DNA of 64,000 nt, taken from NCBI GenBank assembly GCA_017562135.1, contig QEYB01001385.1:367284-431283 (forward strand). Reading direction: 5' to 3'. Of the stretch, positions 11,101-22,194 are shown in pieces (position 1 is the stretch's first letter; each line of letters begins with the position of its first letter). This DNA is from Dipylidium caninum (Eukaryota; Platyhelminthes; Cestoda; Cyclophyllidea; Dipylidiidae). A model generated the notes under the pieces. That model had not been told where the DNA came from, made no database searches, and saw nothing but the letters and a program-made list of their open reading frames with translations. The translations under genes and the position numbers were made by a program.

Positions 11101-13515
11101 CTCGAGCCACACAAATTCTATCGAAAGTAAAATGGACACGAAAATTAACTAACAATAAATAAAAATAAGCAAAGATACTGTTGTTGTCTCAAAAGAGATG
11201 GGTTTCATTAAGTTATTGATAAATGAAGTCTAAAGGATGAGAATGGTGGAGGAAAAAGAATCTAACCAATAGACAATAGAAGCGCCGGTTATCAATATTA
11301 GCTACGCAGAATAGCATGAAATACAAGACTAGATATGATGCAAGAACTCCACAATTCCTCATATGGATGTTATTCAGTAAAATCAATCAAAAAATAACAA
11401 AAGATTACATGTTATCTATCAGGAGAATAAACTATTATAAAAACGTAATAGGATGGCCAAACCAATCCGGGGAGTTGGAATTATGGGTGGCCTCATAAAA
11501 CAAATAGCAAAGGAGACGAAAGTAACCCATAAACAATCAGAATAGCATAAGTCTAATTACTTGCACTCGTATAATTAAAAACAAAAGAAACGTAAATATA
11601 TACTCGAAGTCTAAAAATAGCCCCGGGGCAAGCATTGCCAAAAAGTGACACCAAAACAGTCAAAAACATTCGAAGACATTGTTAAATCTGGAAAGTTGTA
11701 ACAAGAACTTACCTCCCATCCAGGATGCTCCTGCAGCCAAGTGTGTGCCTCATTAGCATAGGGTGCAGACTCTCCCTCGAGGATCTCCTTCGTGCTCGGA
11801 TTGGCAACAGGAAGACGGATATTAGGCCAAGGTATCGTGGTTAGAAGAGGAGCCTTACCAGCAGCCAACTCACGGCTAGCCTGGACCAGCTCTTCGGGGA
11901 ATACACCAGGCGGTGGAAGGGTTTTAAGCCACGCCGGGGTGGCCACACCCTCAAAAATTAGATTTTTAGCTAACGTGTGGTATTTGTTCACCGCATTCAA
12001 AAGACATCGTTCCTGAGCCGCTCGACATCGTTCCCTGATGTCCTTAATGCGCAATTTATTTTGCTCCTTTTTATGGTCTTTCACCAATTTGGCCAGGTTG
12101 TCGATGAACTGATCCGTTTGAGTGAGGAGGTAATGAAGACGTTTATTTTTCTTCTTATCAATCAACGTACGATAGCCAGCGTCGTCTTCCTCCATAAGCC
12201 GACGCATACGTTCACGATCGATACGCTGTTGGGTACGACGCCTATCACGCTCTGCCGTGAGAATAGCTTTGTTAATTTTCGACATTCTAACACTAGCATT
12301 GCGATGGTACTCCCGAAACTCCCGTCCATGACTAAGCACTGCGTTGAGGAATTCCTGATGCTTTTGACGCCGACGCTTCTCCTGTTCGTGCTTCATTTGA
12401 CGTTCAAGTTTCTCGGTAAATCGAGCTTCCCGTAGGCTCTGCTTTTTCGGACGACGGTAAGCTTTTATATTTAGTGCCGTCTCCAAACTAGTGTCCCGTC
12501 GCATTGCCGAAACAATATCCTGGCGTAACTGCCGCTGAAAGTTAAGTAAACGTAGAGAACGCAACTCCAACTCCAGACTAACACGTTGTTGAGGCGTTGA
12601 GAAAACACTGAGGGATGCAAGAGCCTTAATGCGCTGCCCAATACGCGACTGAATCCGTTGTTCTCGTTCCTTCAAGAGCTCAACGGGATCAAGGCCTTGT
12701 GGACGCTGGATTGAACTAATACGACTACGTCCGATGAGAGGCGCCTGGGAGGCAGCCATAAAGGCTGCGTTTGGACCAGGTCCCGCGTAACTGGGATAGC
12801 CCCATCGCATAGGCATTTGATGAGGGGGGTAGTTGAGAGGACGATTCTGCGATTGTGACGGTGGCGGGTGTTGCTGGCCGTACAGTTGCTGAGGCAATAC
12901 CTCTTGACATGATTGTTGAAGAGGTGCAGGTCCAGAAACAGGGACAGGAGCCCGAGCTTGATAATTATGAAAACCAGGAGCAGTGGCAGTAGGGGGCACA
13001 CGACCCTCAGCTAGATAGAGAATGTTTTCTGGGACCGATTGGGATTTGGAGAGCAGCTTGTAGGCGCTTATTTGAGCGCGGAGTTGTCCAAGCTGACTTT
13101 TTACGAAGGCCGATGGTTGAAGCATGGGTCCACCACCCACGACGGATGCGTTTGGTGGAGGCGGAAAGACAGTACCGGCCGAACCACCACCGCCATAATT
13201 AGCACCGGGGTGAGGCGGATACATAGGAGGAGGAGCTCCATCGTAGCCCTGGCTAGAAAGCGTTTGCGGACGCCCAACAATCACGTTGGGAGGAGCCCCA
13301 CCTTGCATTTGTGTTGCAAGCTGGGGCTGGTGGTGCACTGTAGGAGGGCCCGGGGGCAATGGAGGATTCACGTAACCCCCTTGATTGGGCGTAAAAATCT
13401 GTTGCTGCGATGGTGGTGGCGGAACTGGTTGTGGGCGCGGTGGTTCTTGGCCATTCATTACCGGAGGAGGCCCGCTGGGAGGTGTCATTTGCATCTGTTG
13501 AGGCGGCTGTTGCAT
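2174..13515 (-). CDS. SMARCA4: SMARCA4/BRG1/Brahma SWI/SNF ATPase (10 exons)
   Basis: This is the catalytic ATPase of the nuclear SWI/SNF (BAF) complex, which slides and ejects nucleosomes using ATP. Inferred exons, in transcript order: 13515-11713, 11074-10659, 10602-10181, 9042-8821, 8664-8134, 6648-6094, 5657-5473, 5398-5190, 3093-2793, 2499-2174. All phases join, giving about 1,655 residues (human BRG1 is about 1,647), if one base is discounted in each of exons 3 and 8. Domains: Pro/Gln-rich N-terminus; QLQ about 137-172; HSA about 363-435; BRK about 562-606 (LEG.SAP then HPGWE); SNF2 ATPase with DEMGLGKT at about 705-712 and a DEGH box at about 808; helicase C with [12 protein letters not shown] and [11 protein letters not shown]; SnAC with DDETVNQM and VDYSD; AT-hook RRRGRPP; bromodomain across exons 7-9 with the acetyl-lysine-pocket segment QTYN; acidic C-terminus ending in an aspartate run and Tyr. 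The intron 8133-6649 has a GC donor. The start follows TTTATTTAAG, a possible trans-splice acceptor. Whether it is closer to SMARCA2 or SMARCA4 is not resolved; invertebrates usually have one gene for both. Confidence 0.95.
3745..4700 (+). repeat. Diverged duplicated segment, copy 1 (in SMARCA4 intron)
   Basis: This lies inside SMARCA4 intron 8 (3094-5189) and matches about 33830-35370 in the same orientation through a chain of shared blocks: ATCTACTT..CTGGTAC, ATCAATGAGG, TTTGAGTAT, CACACCC.AAGCCGAAATT, CATTATTCCTTCCT, GACCACATAAAGC, a CGTAATTACG-type block and TTTCATAGTTTCCAA. Similarity is patchy with many indels, as expected of old copies. No coding frame is shared convincingly. It may be an old transposable element family or an old segmental duplication. 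Confidence 0.65.
6649..8133 (-). other. GC-AG intron of SMARCA4
   Basis: The intron between exons 5 and 6 begins GCAAGT after exon sequence AATGAG and ends in TTGATTGTAG. The flanking exons rejoin in phase 0 so that ..GQQNE is followed by [15 protein letters not shown], the expected SNF2 sequence. No GT donor nearby keeps the frame. GC donors with an otherwise perfect GAG|GCAAGT consensus are a known minor class handled by the major spliceosome. Confidence 0.85.
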
Positions 13516-15482
13516 TTTTTCTTAAATAAAAATTTTAAATTCTACAATATGCGCATAGCTCCAATGTGTCAAAAGAAAAATTTGTTTTATTAATTCCAGT
13601 CTGTGGAGGAAAGGGCCCGACAGGGAAACTCTTGGCCAGTGATTGCAAAAGTCGTATAATACTGCCAAAGCCATTGACCATTGGAACAAAAGGGGTTTAA
13701 TAAATGCCGCCAAGTACACACTCCTACAAAAGTGTGGCAATTTCCACACGAAAGCGAGGGGAGTAAACGACGCACATGTGGTCCAAACAAAAACAAACAA
13801 AATAAACTTATCAAAGTGAAGGAGAAACAAATCCGCTATAGTTATACTTGATTTCAACAGAAGTACCAAATTTTTTTATATCCTAGTGGTCTTTTCAAAT
13901 ATAAGTTAGCTAGTAACCCTATAGCAGGAATAATAAGACACGCATGATGAAGGAGTCGTCCCCCCATAACTTTATTAGCTGCGATACGTATACGTAATAG
14001 GCACAGTTACTGGATAAGGTTACAAAGAAGTACACATCTGGGACCTATAATAGTGTATAAACACCAACGAATATGAAAAACACTCACTAACGGTCAAAGC
14101 ATCTGACGCTATAAGAGCGCAGAAGAATTGGTAAATTGCACAAAACGCAGAGACTGTCCCAGGCAAATACGACACCAAACCAAACGAAGTCAACTTCCAA
14201 AGGGTGGATTGAAAACGCCGCTTCAAAGGGACGGTCTAAATATAGGTCGAAAAAACAATGCGCTCTAAATATCGATTTTGTCTTATTATAAGTTGATACA
14301 AAACTACTAGTGGCAAAGTTTTACTAACGTATTTTAGTTTTAATAAAATTATGTCGACTTGTGTATGCCACTTTTAATATTTTCTCAGTGATTCTAGGTA
14401 TTATTCCGTGAGTATATAGTTTTTAGGGCACCGCGAATGGTATTAACCTCGAAAGAATCAAATTTAAGGAAAACAAAAAATAATCATTTTATGCTATAGC
14501 TGACCCTTCCTTCCGACTTTTTACAATGATTACAGCGTTCTTCTGTGACTGCCCGTATCAATATAGTCCCAAATTGACCACCTCTTATGTCAATTGGCGT
14601 TATAATTCAATTAGAGTCTCTAAGCACAATTTTGGCTCAAAGTAATAAGTGATTTCTCGTTGTTATATTTTCTTATGAGACGCTGGCTGTTTATATGTAA
14701 TCAACTTTTGTTTCTATGATGAAGGGGCATTCGTACCTTGAACGGGTATATGATTAAATACACACCGTTTCCAATTCGATGCATTGCGGTGTAACGTAAA
14801 CGGGTAGGATGGAAGTAACTGATTGGAGAGCGAGTTGAACATCTCTTCTGGCACTTTTTCATGCCCGCTGGTTTTTCATAAGGAACAACTTCATCGTGGC
14901 TTAATTAATATCAATAGGCCGTTTGGTTTGCGTTCTAAACGCATATACGCGTGACGCTCATTCGTTTACACGAGTTTTCTTCGTCACAGCTCCGCAATTG
15001 AAATTTGTTTCGTTGCGTTAATATGTGTTCAATCGCTGAAGAGAGAAAAAGCGGCGTTTCAACAAGGTTGATGTGCTATTAGCGCGACCGCGCGGTTTTT
15101 AACGTTGTGTATTGGCCGCTGTCGCTAGCTCTCTCTAAGTTACTCTTTTGTGCGTTTAAAACAACACCTTATTGTAGTGCCATAACCTAGGGTGTGAGCT
15201 TGGTGTTGGACTATCCGAACTTTATACAAATGAGTAGACATCCCAGATTTTCAAGTGCCCCGAATTTACATTCGGCTGAGCTGTGCAAAAACCAAATGGA
15301 CCTTTCTAATCAGGTGATTCTAATTTAATCGTCGTATATCTGATTTTTCCGACGTATTTTGCAATATTTTTTTGTTAATCGCGCTTTTATGATTCCGAAC
15401 TCCCTTTTAGGCTGTCGCTTGTCGGCCGGAATGCGACAAGTTGAACAGAATAATTATTTTTGCTGAAAAAGAAGCTGTAGCC
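13516..15482. promoter_or_regulatory. Shared upstream region of SMARCA4 (-) and the CP110-like gene (+)
   Basis: The two start codons lie 1,967 bases apart and face away from each other, so both promoters, or one bidirectional one, probably sit here. The stretch is AT-rich, with no coding region I can support. Near the plus gene, a CCCTTTTAG acceptor-like sequence lies about 70 bases before the ATG, leaving room for a short leader or trans-splice site. No TATA box or known factor site is claimed. Confidence 0.45.
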
Positions 15483-18400
15483 ATGGCTCATGAAATTGAA
15501 GTGAGTTGTATATGTTTTGAAATCATTTGAATAAATTTGCCTTTTTCCAAATTAGTGCCTTAATTTAGATCCGTGTGTCTCCTACAACGTGCTTGCCCAC
15601 TTTGAAGAAGCATCTGGTTGAAGCAATTAAGAATTACCAAAATAGTCTCCGCTCTTCTTGTCCTGAAAATATTTGCCTCAATCGCTCTTCCCCAAATTCA
15701 TGTAGTGCCTATCCTTCCTTTCCTCTGCCTGATCCGACCTCTTCACAATGTCCTAACAATCTCCACGAATCCAAGTCTGCGATGCAATCAGCAATGTCGC
15801 CACATTCTTTCTCACCTGATCCCTGTCTTTCATTTCCGATCGCACCACCTGTTTGCTCTTTTTCCCCCTCTGCCTCACGCCCTCTTTCTCCCCACGCCTC
15901 ACCGAGGTCATTTGACCTCTCCCAAGGAGTCCCATCTCGTCCTAATACGCCCGAGTGTCATTTAGATCCAGCGCATTTCAATTTTTCTTCTCTGAATCCA
16001 TCTGGATACTTCTTGAATATAGGCGTAAGCATGACCCCCCTTTCTCGAACTTCAACTGTGACGTTCTTATTTATTCTCTCACTGTAGAACCGTTGTGCCG
16101 AAGATGGATCCACTTCTTATAAGAATTCGTGCATTACTGGAAAAAATATAGGTCCTGAACTGCCTCCGAAAAAAGATCTTGAGGTGTGCCTATCTCCCTT
16201 GACTATAACAACTCTTGGCCCGTTTATCTATTGAAAATATACTTTTTATCTAACCTTTTTTAAAGACCGCTAGTTTGGACTCCTCGCATATCACTAAAGT
16301 TTACCTCTTGAAAGAATGTTCTCTTGGCGGGAAACCGTCGTCTTATTGCCAATTGGCTCCGCAGTCAGCTCCGCACCAAGTAGGTCTTATCAACTCTTTA
16401 TAAGACGCATTCTTATTCACTGCTCCAGTTAATTGTAATATTTTGTTTTATTTTGCGGTGACTGGACTGGTTTGGATTACCTTATTTTTATCTATTTTGA
16501 AACAATCACGTTTTGTCTTCAGTTACGTTTGTCATTCTTAATTGCGTCGCCACCGGGGTAACTATTCTCGTGACCATTCGGAGTTATTTGGTTAATGGTA
16601 CCCATTTATTTATGCAGCGAATCATGCATGTTTTTCTATTGTTTCGGCCCAGATTTCCTTCCTTACTTTACAAATTTTGCGTGATTATCATCTGAACATC
16701 TGAGTAGTTACCTCAGATCTTAAAGACTCGCCTCTCTAACTAACAATCCATGGATGTATATTATACTATCTTGAATTTTCACTATAGTATTTAGGGTTTT
16801 TAAAGTGAACATCTTAATTACCAGTTAGGTATCTTTGAATTGAACAACCACAACCTCCGCTTGTCTTGTTAAGAATAGCTTAACAACACATAATGAAGTA
16901 TTTTGTTCTCCTTTTAAGCTAGTTATTTGGAAGAATTGAGAGGATAAGTGGACAAACACTGGATAATTAATAAGGCCTTAAATGCAGATATTCTTCATTT
17001 ATAAAACAGGATTAATTTAGTGATTATTTGGTGGCCGAATACCGAAGTCATCTAAACAATTTTTTTCTTTGGTTCCGTTAATCGTACCCTTGTCTTGTTT
17101 AAAATGGGTCTCATTAGAGGCACTAAGAAAACCTAAAAACTTTTATCCACTACATAAAACCAGCTTCTACGCAACCACTCCCTTCAGTCTCAGTAGCGCT
17201 GAGTATACAACTCCATCTAGCGTCTAATATATATTCCTATGAAGACTCAGACTATCATGTTTGTTACACATGCAAAACTGTCAAAGCTATAATGACGGTT
17301 TTATTTCCGTCGTGCAAGGTAGAAAACCAGGGCTGTCTTTCTCATGATCGGACACGGCAAAGTGAGTTATCACGAGTGAACAGGCGCTTTAGTGAGGAAA
17401 TCTGCGAGCGACCAGCTACTTTTCATAAAGCAGACCTACAATATCCGGATTGTCAACAGGTGGGCCTGCTTTTAGTCAGTTTAACAATGAAAACTAGCGA
17501 TGATCTTCGATTTGAGATGGAATACTGCATTTCATCTGGATATTTTCGCTGCTTTATAAATAGCGATAAATTTTTACTATTAATTGATGATGATGATGAT
17601 GATGATCCTAGTAAATGCTACTTAAAAACAACAATGCTACAAGTTTGGGTGAGGGGCCTATTTACAAGTATTCGCCGTCTCTATCACGTTTGGATAGATC
17701 TTCCTTTTTGAAAGACTTAATTTTTCTCCCAAACATTTTTGTTGACTGTATAGGTAGTGTAATCGGTTTTTGAAATCCCCAGACGAGCTGTTTGCTAGGA
17801 AAAATGTTCTAATATAGTGCTCCATAATAAACGTAATTTTCGAAGCCATGATTTCTATAAATGGGAATCTTCTGATCTCTGAATACTTTCGCGTGGCGAT
17901 CGTCTTGAGAGATCGGCAAATCATTCAACAACATGTTATTCTCACCTTTAACCCTTTCAGGTCTCAATCTCTTATCCCCCTCCTCCTTGTCAAACTGCTG
18001 TGAGTCTAATTAACTATCTGATAAACTCTGCGAAAGTACAAATTTTAAAATTTTCATTACAGAAATGGTTATATTTATGTTTTCATTCTGACAGGTACTT
18101 GTCTGTTCTCCGAGGGGGCATCACATTTGTCCCTGCCGACAATCGAATTGCCCTTTGTCCAGTGAAAAGCAGAATTTATTGGTGAGTCCTCTGTATTTTT
18201 CATTTATTATTGGTGTAAATGTGAAGCATCAGGAAGGTTACAAAATTATCTGATTGTCAACCTTATGCAAATATTCCTGAACCGAAATCTTGCGTATCAA
18301 TGCCTGATTTTCTTTTCTAGGCTCACAGTGCAATTGTGCGATCCGGCTTTATACGTTTGGTGGCATTGTTTCGTGGAAAGCTCATTAGAGACCTTTTTAT

Positions 18401-21400
18401 CACGGAAAAAGTGATAGACACAATGCGTATGATTAAGGTCGGTCGCGTAATGATCTTGGCTATACATCTATTTGGTGATGCATTTTATTGGATTATCTTC
18501 CTTTTTAAGCCTTAGGAACACAGTTTCTGATATTTCATTATTTGACTTATTATTAATAATTAAAAAAGGTGGAATCCTTACACTGGCATGATAACCGTAT
18601 TTTTCTAAGAGCGTGGTATGTATTTCAACTTTCTTGTGTGCATTTTCGGCATTAAAATCCTTTTTAATTTGATATAATACATTTATCTGATAATTATTTG
18701 GCTATAGTTGCTGATATTGAGTATGTAATTTTTTGTCATCTCATGTAATCTTTGGTTTTCCCTCCCCCGTTGATTGGCACTTGTGTTCCTCTGTAGGACA
18801 CGGCACAAGTGCTTTTGTCATTCTGCTCGGAGCAGAAACCTAAATTGGATAAGGAAGAGGAGCAATTTGCCAGCCGTCTGCAATTCCAGTTGCAGTCCTC
18901 GCTGTGTCGACTACACCAGCTTTTCGTAACGGCCACGCCAGAGGAGCGATTATCCGTTCTGCGGGGTTCCCATAACTGGCGAGTGGCTAACAATTACGGT
19001 CAACCGCGAAAGTGCTCTCCGCCTATTCCTGCCTTGGCCTGCGGTGTCCAGGCCTTGACGACCAGGCCGCTCTCCCTCGATTGCTCCTCGTATGTGGATT
19101 TCCTCCTTATATTGCTACTTACCAGATTTCAATAGAATATGTGCCATCATTTATTACCTGACCAGGTCAGTTGATTACCTATTCTTAGAAAATAGCTATT
19201 TTACATTATTTTTGTACCAACATACTGCATTATTCCTCTTCCAAAGGTACGCCTATAGTTCAACCAAGTCAAACCTTATTAATTATATGTGTTTGTTAAA
19301 ATTGAGTTGGTAAATATTCAGTCAAAGCCATTGAAGTTAAATAAGTAAATCACATCTCAATTAATACCCGAACATTTAATCATGGAGCACAAATGAACGT
19401 ACAAAGTTTGTTAGAGATGATACCCTGTTATTCCTAGTCCAGTCATGTGAATTTTAGTCGGAATCCTGACCTTGACTTGCTTCTATTTTCTTATTCATTT
19501 TTGTATTACGACTCCAGAAGATATTACAAGCAACCATCATTCGCACTGCGATTTAATTTAAAGAGCTTTTATCTTTAGCTACGTGCACTACTAAAGCCTA
19601 ATACAGTGATTATTTATCAGAAGTTAATTTAAGATTTAATTCCTGACAAACATCCCATCCTCGAACGGAATTATTCCTTTATTCAGTAATTAAACCATCG
19701 GGAATATTTATTCCACTTCATCCCTGTTTTCAGTTTGCTAAAAAAGCACGGTATCACGACATTTTACTTTGAACATAAACCCCAACATAAAATCGCAAAG
19801 ACTAGAGTCAATTTTGGATGTTTGAACCATAAATTTCAACTTTTTACTTGGCCTTCTTTTAATTGTTGCGTCGGGCATTTGCCAATGTGCACTCAAGACG
19901 TCGGTCTCTTTGTTCTCAGATGCATTCAGCGGTTGAATTTTGACAGTCTATTGTCTGCGTGTGTATTTGTGTGTGTGCGTGTGTAATTTAATCGTAAAAA
20001 GTCAAGTTAACTTACAAAGTTGTCTGTAGATTTTAGCGTTAAGTTGTAATTTTTGTGTATTTTCGAACTTATTTACAACGTGTTATTTTCTCACTCAAAT
20101 AACTTGAAGTGGAAGCACTTCGAAAGGAAAATTTGCCAAGCGAAAGTTATCTAGACGCAGTGTCTGCTCGAACACGTTATGGAGGGTATTTTTGTAATCC
20201 TTGGAATAATAACACTATTGCTGGTGTATGGATTCAGCAGCAAGATTGAAGAAGCCGGGGTCAGCGCATGATTGATATCAAAAAGACGTTTAAGCTGAAA
20301 CTGTAGATTTGGTGGCCTGTTCCTACTGTATACGCAGAAAACACTGATATGCGGACGTTATCAAATAGGTATTTGGAGAGTGAACCGCATTAGTATGACC
20401 TTGTAACTTTTTATGGAAGCACTCCAAGTGGATAATCTATTGTATACCGCGAAATTCCTCTGATCTAATAATATTTTGAAAACTCGAAAACCATGTTTCG
20501 TTGTTTCTGATATCACTCTGCAGAAAAGTATCATAAGAGAACAATTAGACCCCTATGTTGAATTCACTCCAAACTTCCAAAGACTGCTTTTTGGGCATAT
20601 ACATTTTTTCTCAGTTGACAAAGTTGTGGGATTATAAATATGTGCTCTAACTTATTTAATGCTTTCTCATCCCAATTTCTCTTCCGAGTCTCTGCGAAGT
20701 TCCATAGGAAGATTATTTCTCCCAATAATTTAAATTTTTTAGAGTGGAACACGAAAGTCGCATTTATTCTTATATCCACATCTTATTAATTTTCATAAAG
20801 TAGATTGGCTTTATTTTGAAGCAGTCATAAGGGGATTTGCGAATATATTTCTCTTTTTTAAATATTGTGATTGCAATGTCTTTCATTCGATAATGCATTT
20901 AGGCATTGATAAGCGCTTGGACCGTAAAACTTGCCTTATACCACCGTCAATTTCTTCATCACTATCTTAAACATGTTTTACTTAGTCTCCCAACATATTC
21001 AACACTGGTTATTTTGAGATGTCTATGTATCACTTAAAAATGTGCCTTTCTTCCGTATCCCTGTCGTAAATTTACCAAGCCGTTTTTTGACCTCTTGTTC
21101 TTTTTTTCAAAGCGCACAAAATCACTTATGATAGTTTTACACTAACCCTACTAGAGTATGATATTTTATTTAATAGAATAATTAAATTTCTCAGTTTTAT
21201 ACAAAACTCGGGATTGCGGTTGGAGGTTTATGTGCAATCGCGATAAATCTAAGCTCTCTACTGAGGCAACCAAAGTAGTAAATATGAAAACGTTAGTAAC
21301 AGATACTGTATACACAACCTGACTGTTTGAAGGCATGATTCATCCTCACCAGCTTCGCAGCGGCGGCAGAAGCCCCGAGAACGCGCAAAGCCTCAGTCAT

Positions 21401-22140
21401 CAGCCTTATCCCACGACTCACGCCCTTCCATCGAAAGATCCCATTTGAGCCGTCTCAACTCTCTCGCCAATATCCACTTGGAGCCACGAAAACGTCCCGA
21501 GACAGAGCCTCTGTCGAGTTCCACATGCGCTGCGTCCAAGCGCCGAATACCACAAAATCTCCATCGGGCACATTCGATAGACCCGCCATCGGATCCGAAT
21601 CGAGCTTCGATAAAAAAAAATCAGCCCCAACTGGAAGTGGAGACATCCATGCCGGAGAAAAGTTTTCTTTATCCAGAGCAGAAAAGATATCAGTCTCAGA
21701 CGGACCAGTCTTCCCGCCCGCAGAAGCAAGCCAAACCAAGATCGGCAGTGCAACAACATCCCAGAAGACCGGACCACGACCAGCAAGACCGGTATCAATA
21801 TGCTCCGCCTCTACCTCTGGTAACAAAGTTAGAGGAGTCCCCGGTGGGACCAGATTCCTCAGACGAGGGGAAGGAGAAGGAGAAGGAGACGGAGGAGGAA
21901 GAAGAGGAGGAGGAGGAGGAGACGGAGGAAGTGGAAGAGGAAAAGGAAGAGGAAGAGGACGAGGAGTTCGAGGAATCATTGCACCAAATAGAAATAACGA
22001 ATTTGTCGGAATCGCCGAACCTGCGCCAAGACGAAAGCGAAAGGTCGCTCGACTCCTCGGGACTGCACAGTTCTGTGAAAACCACACCCGATGCGCCGCA
22101 GAACGAATGTTTTAGTGCGCAGAATGAATCTCGTGGGTAG
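15483..22140 (+). CDS. CCP110: CP110-like centriolar protein (multi-exon)
   Basis: CP110 caps the distal end of centrioles and blocks premature cilium formation. Exons I can join in phase: 15483-15500, 15569-16024, 16088-16183, 16266-16379, 17319-17459, 17961-17999, 18095-18181, 18321-18437, 18797-19089. The start ATG sits in a strong context (GTAGCCATGG). The N-terminal half is Ser/Pro/Cys-rich with no known domain. Exons 18321 and 18797 match the conserved CP110 block: LVALFRGKLIRDLF (IQ-like), TEKVIDTMRMIKDT, LSF.SE, then RLQFQLQSSLCRLHQLF and EERLSVL, in the same order and spacing as I remember for human CP110. A candidate small exon at 20110-20185 (reading EALRKENLPSESYLD) and a large exon at 21353-22132 or to 22140 follow, but phases between 19089 and 21353 do not join cleanly. 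The last exon encodes a long Glu-rich run and then SLHQIEITNLSESPNL. AATAAA at 22170 fits an end at the TAG at 22138-22140. Family call fairly good; 3' half uncertain. Confidence 0.68.
17585..17607 (+). repeat. (GAT)n microsatellite
   Basis: A short uninterrupted GAT/TGA trinucleotide run lies in an intron of the CP110-like gene. It is open in one frame as an Asp run but lies past the splice donor at 17460, so it is probably not coding. Confidence 0.8.
20110..20185 (+). CDS. Candidate internal exon of the CP110-like gene
   Basis: The stretch follows ...CTTGAAG, an acceptor-like end, and precedes GTATTT, a weak donor. In the frame starting at 20109 it reads VEALRKENLPSESYLDAVSA, which is protein-like. 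Its incoming phase (1) does not match the donor phase (2) of the exon ending at 19089, so a missing exon, a different donor or a base error would be needed. Another frame of the same bases, which does match phase 2, is also open. Confidence 0.3.
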
Positions 22141-22169
22141 CATGTTTTCATCCTGCCACTTGATATGTC

Positions 22170-22175
22170 AATAAA
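22170..22175 (+). terminator. Candidate internal poly(A) signal
   Basis: AATAAA lies 30 bases past the TAG that closes the Glu-rich frame at 22140 and is followed by a T-rich run. It would end a short form of the CP110-like transcript. The same bases lie inside the intron that would be removed if the exon at 22195 is joined on, so the two outcomes exclude each other. Confidence 0.4.
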
Positions 22176-22194
22176 ATTTTTTTTTCTCGCGTAG

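Noticed and set aside
2174..13515. SMARCA4 as a decayed pseudogene because of two frameshifts
   Set aside because: All domains, ten exon borders and the C-terminus are conserved, and both shifts are single extra bases in homopolymers, so base-calling error is more likely.
13039..13593. 184-residue plus-strand frame opposite SMARCA4 exon 1
   Set aside because: It is a shadow of the Pro/Gln-rich N-terminal coding sequence on the other strand.
18570..18616. Possible mini-exon reading VESLHWHDNRIFLRA after an AAAAG acceptor
   Set aside because: Its end phase does not fit the next exon at 18797, while joining 18437 directly to 18797 is in phase and matches the CP110 order.
21455..22087. 210-residue minus-strand frame opposite the Glu-rich exon
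   Set aside because: It is a composition shadow of the purine-rich coding strand, dominated by Pro/Leu/Ser runs.
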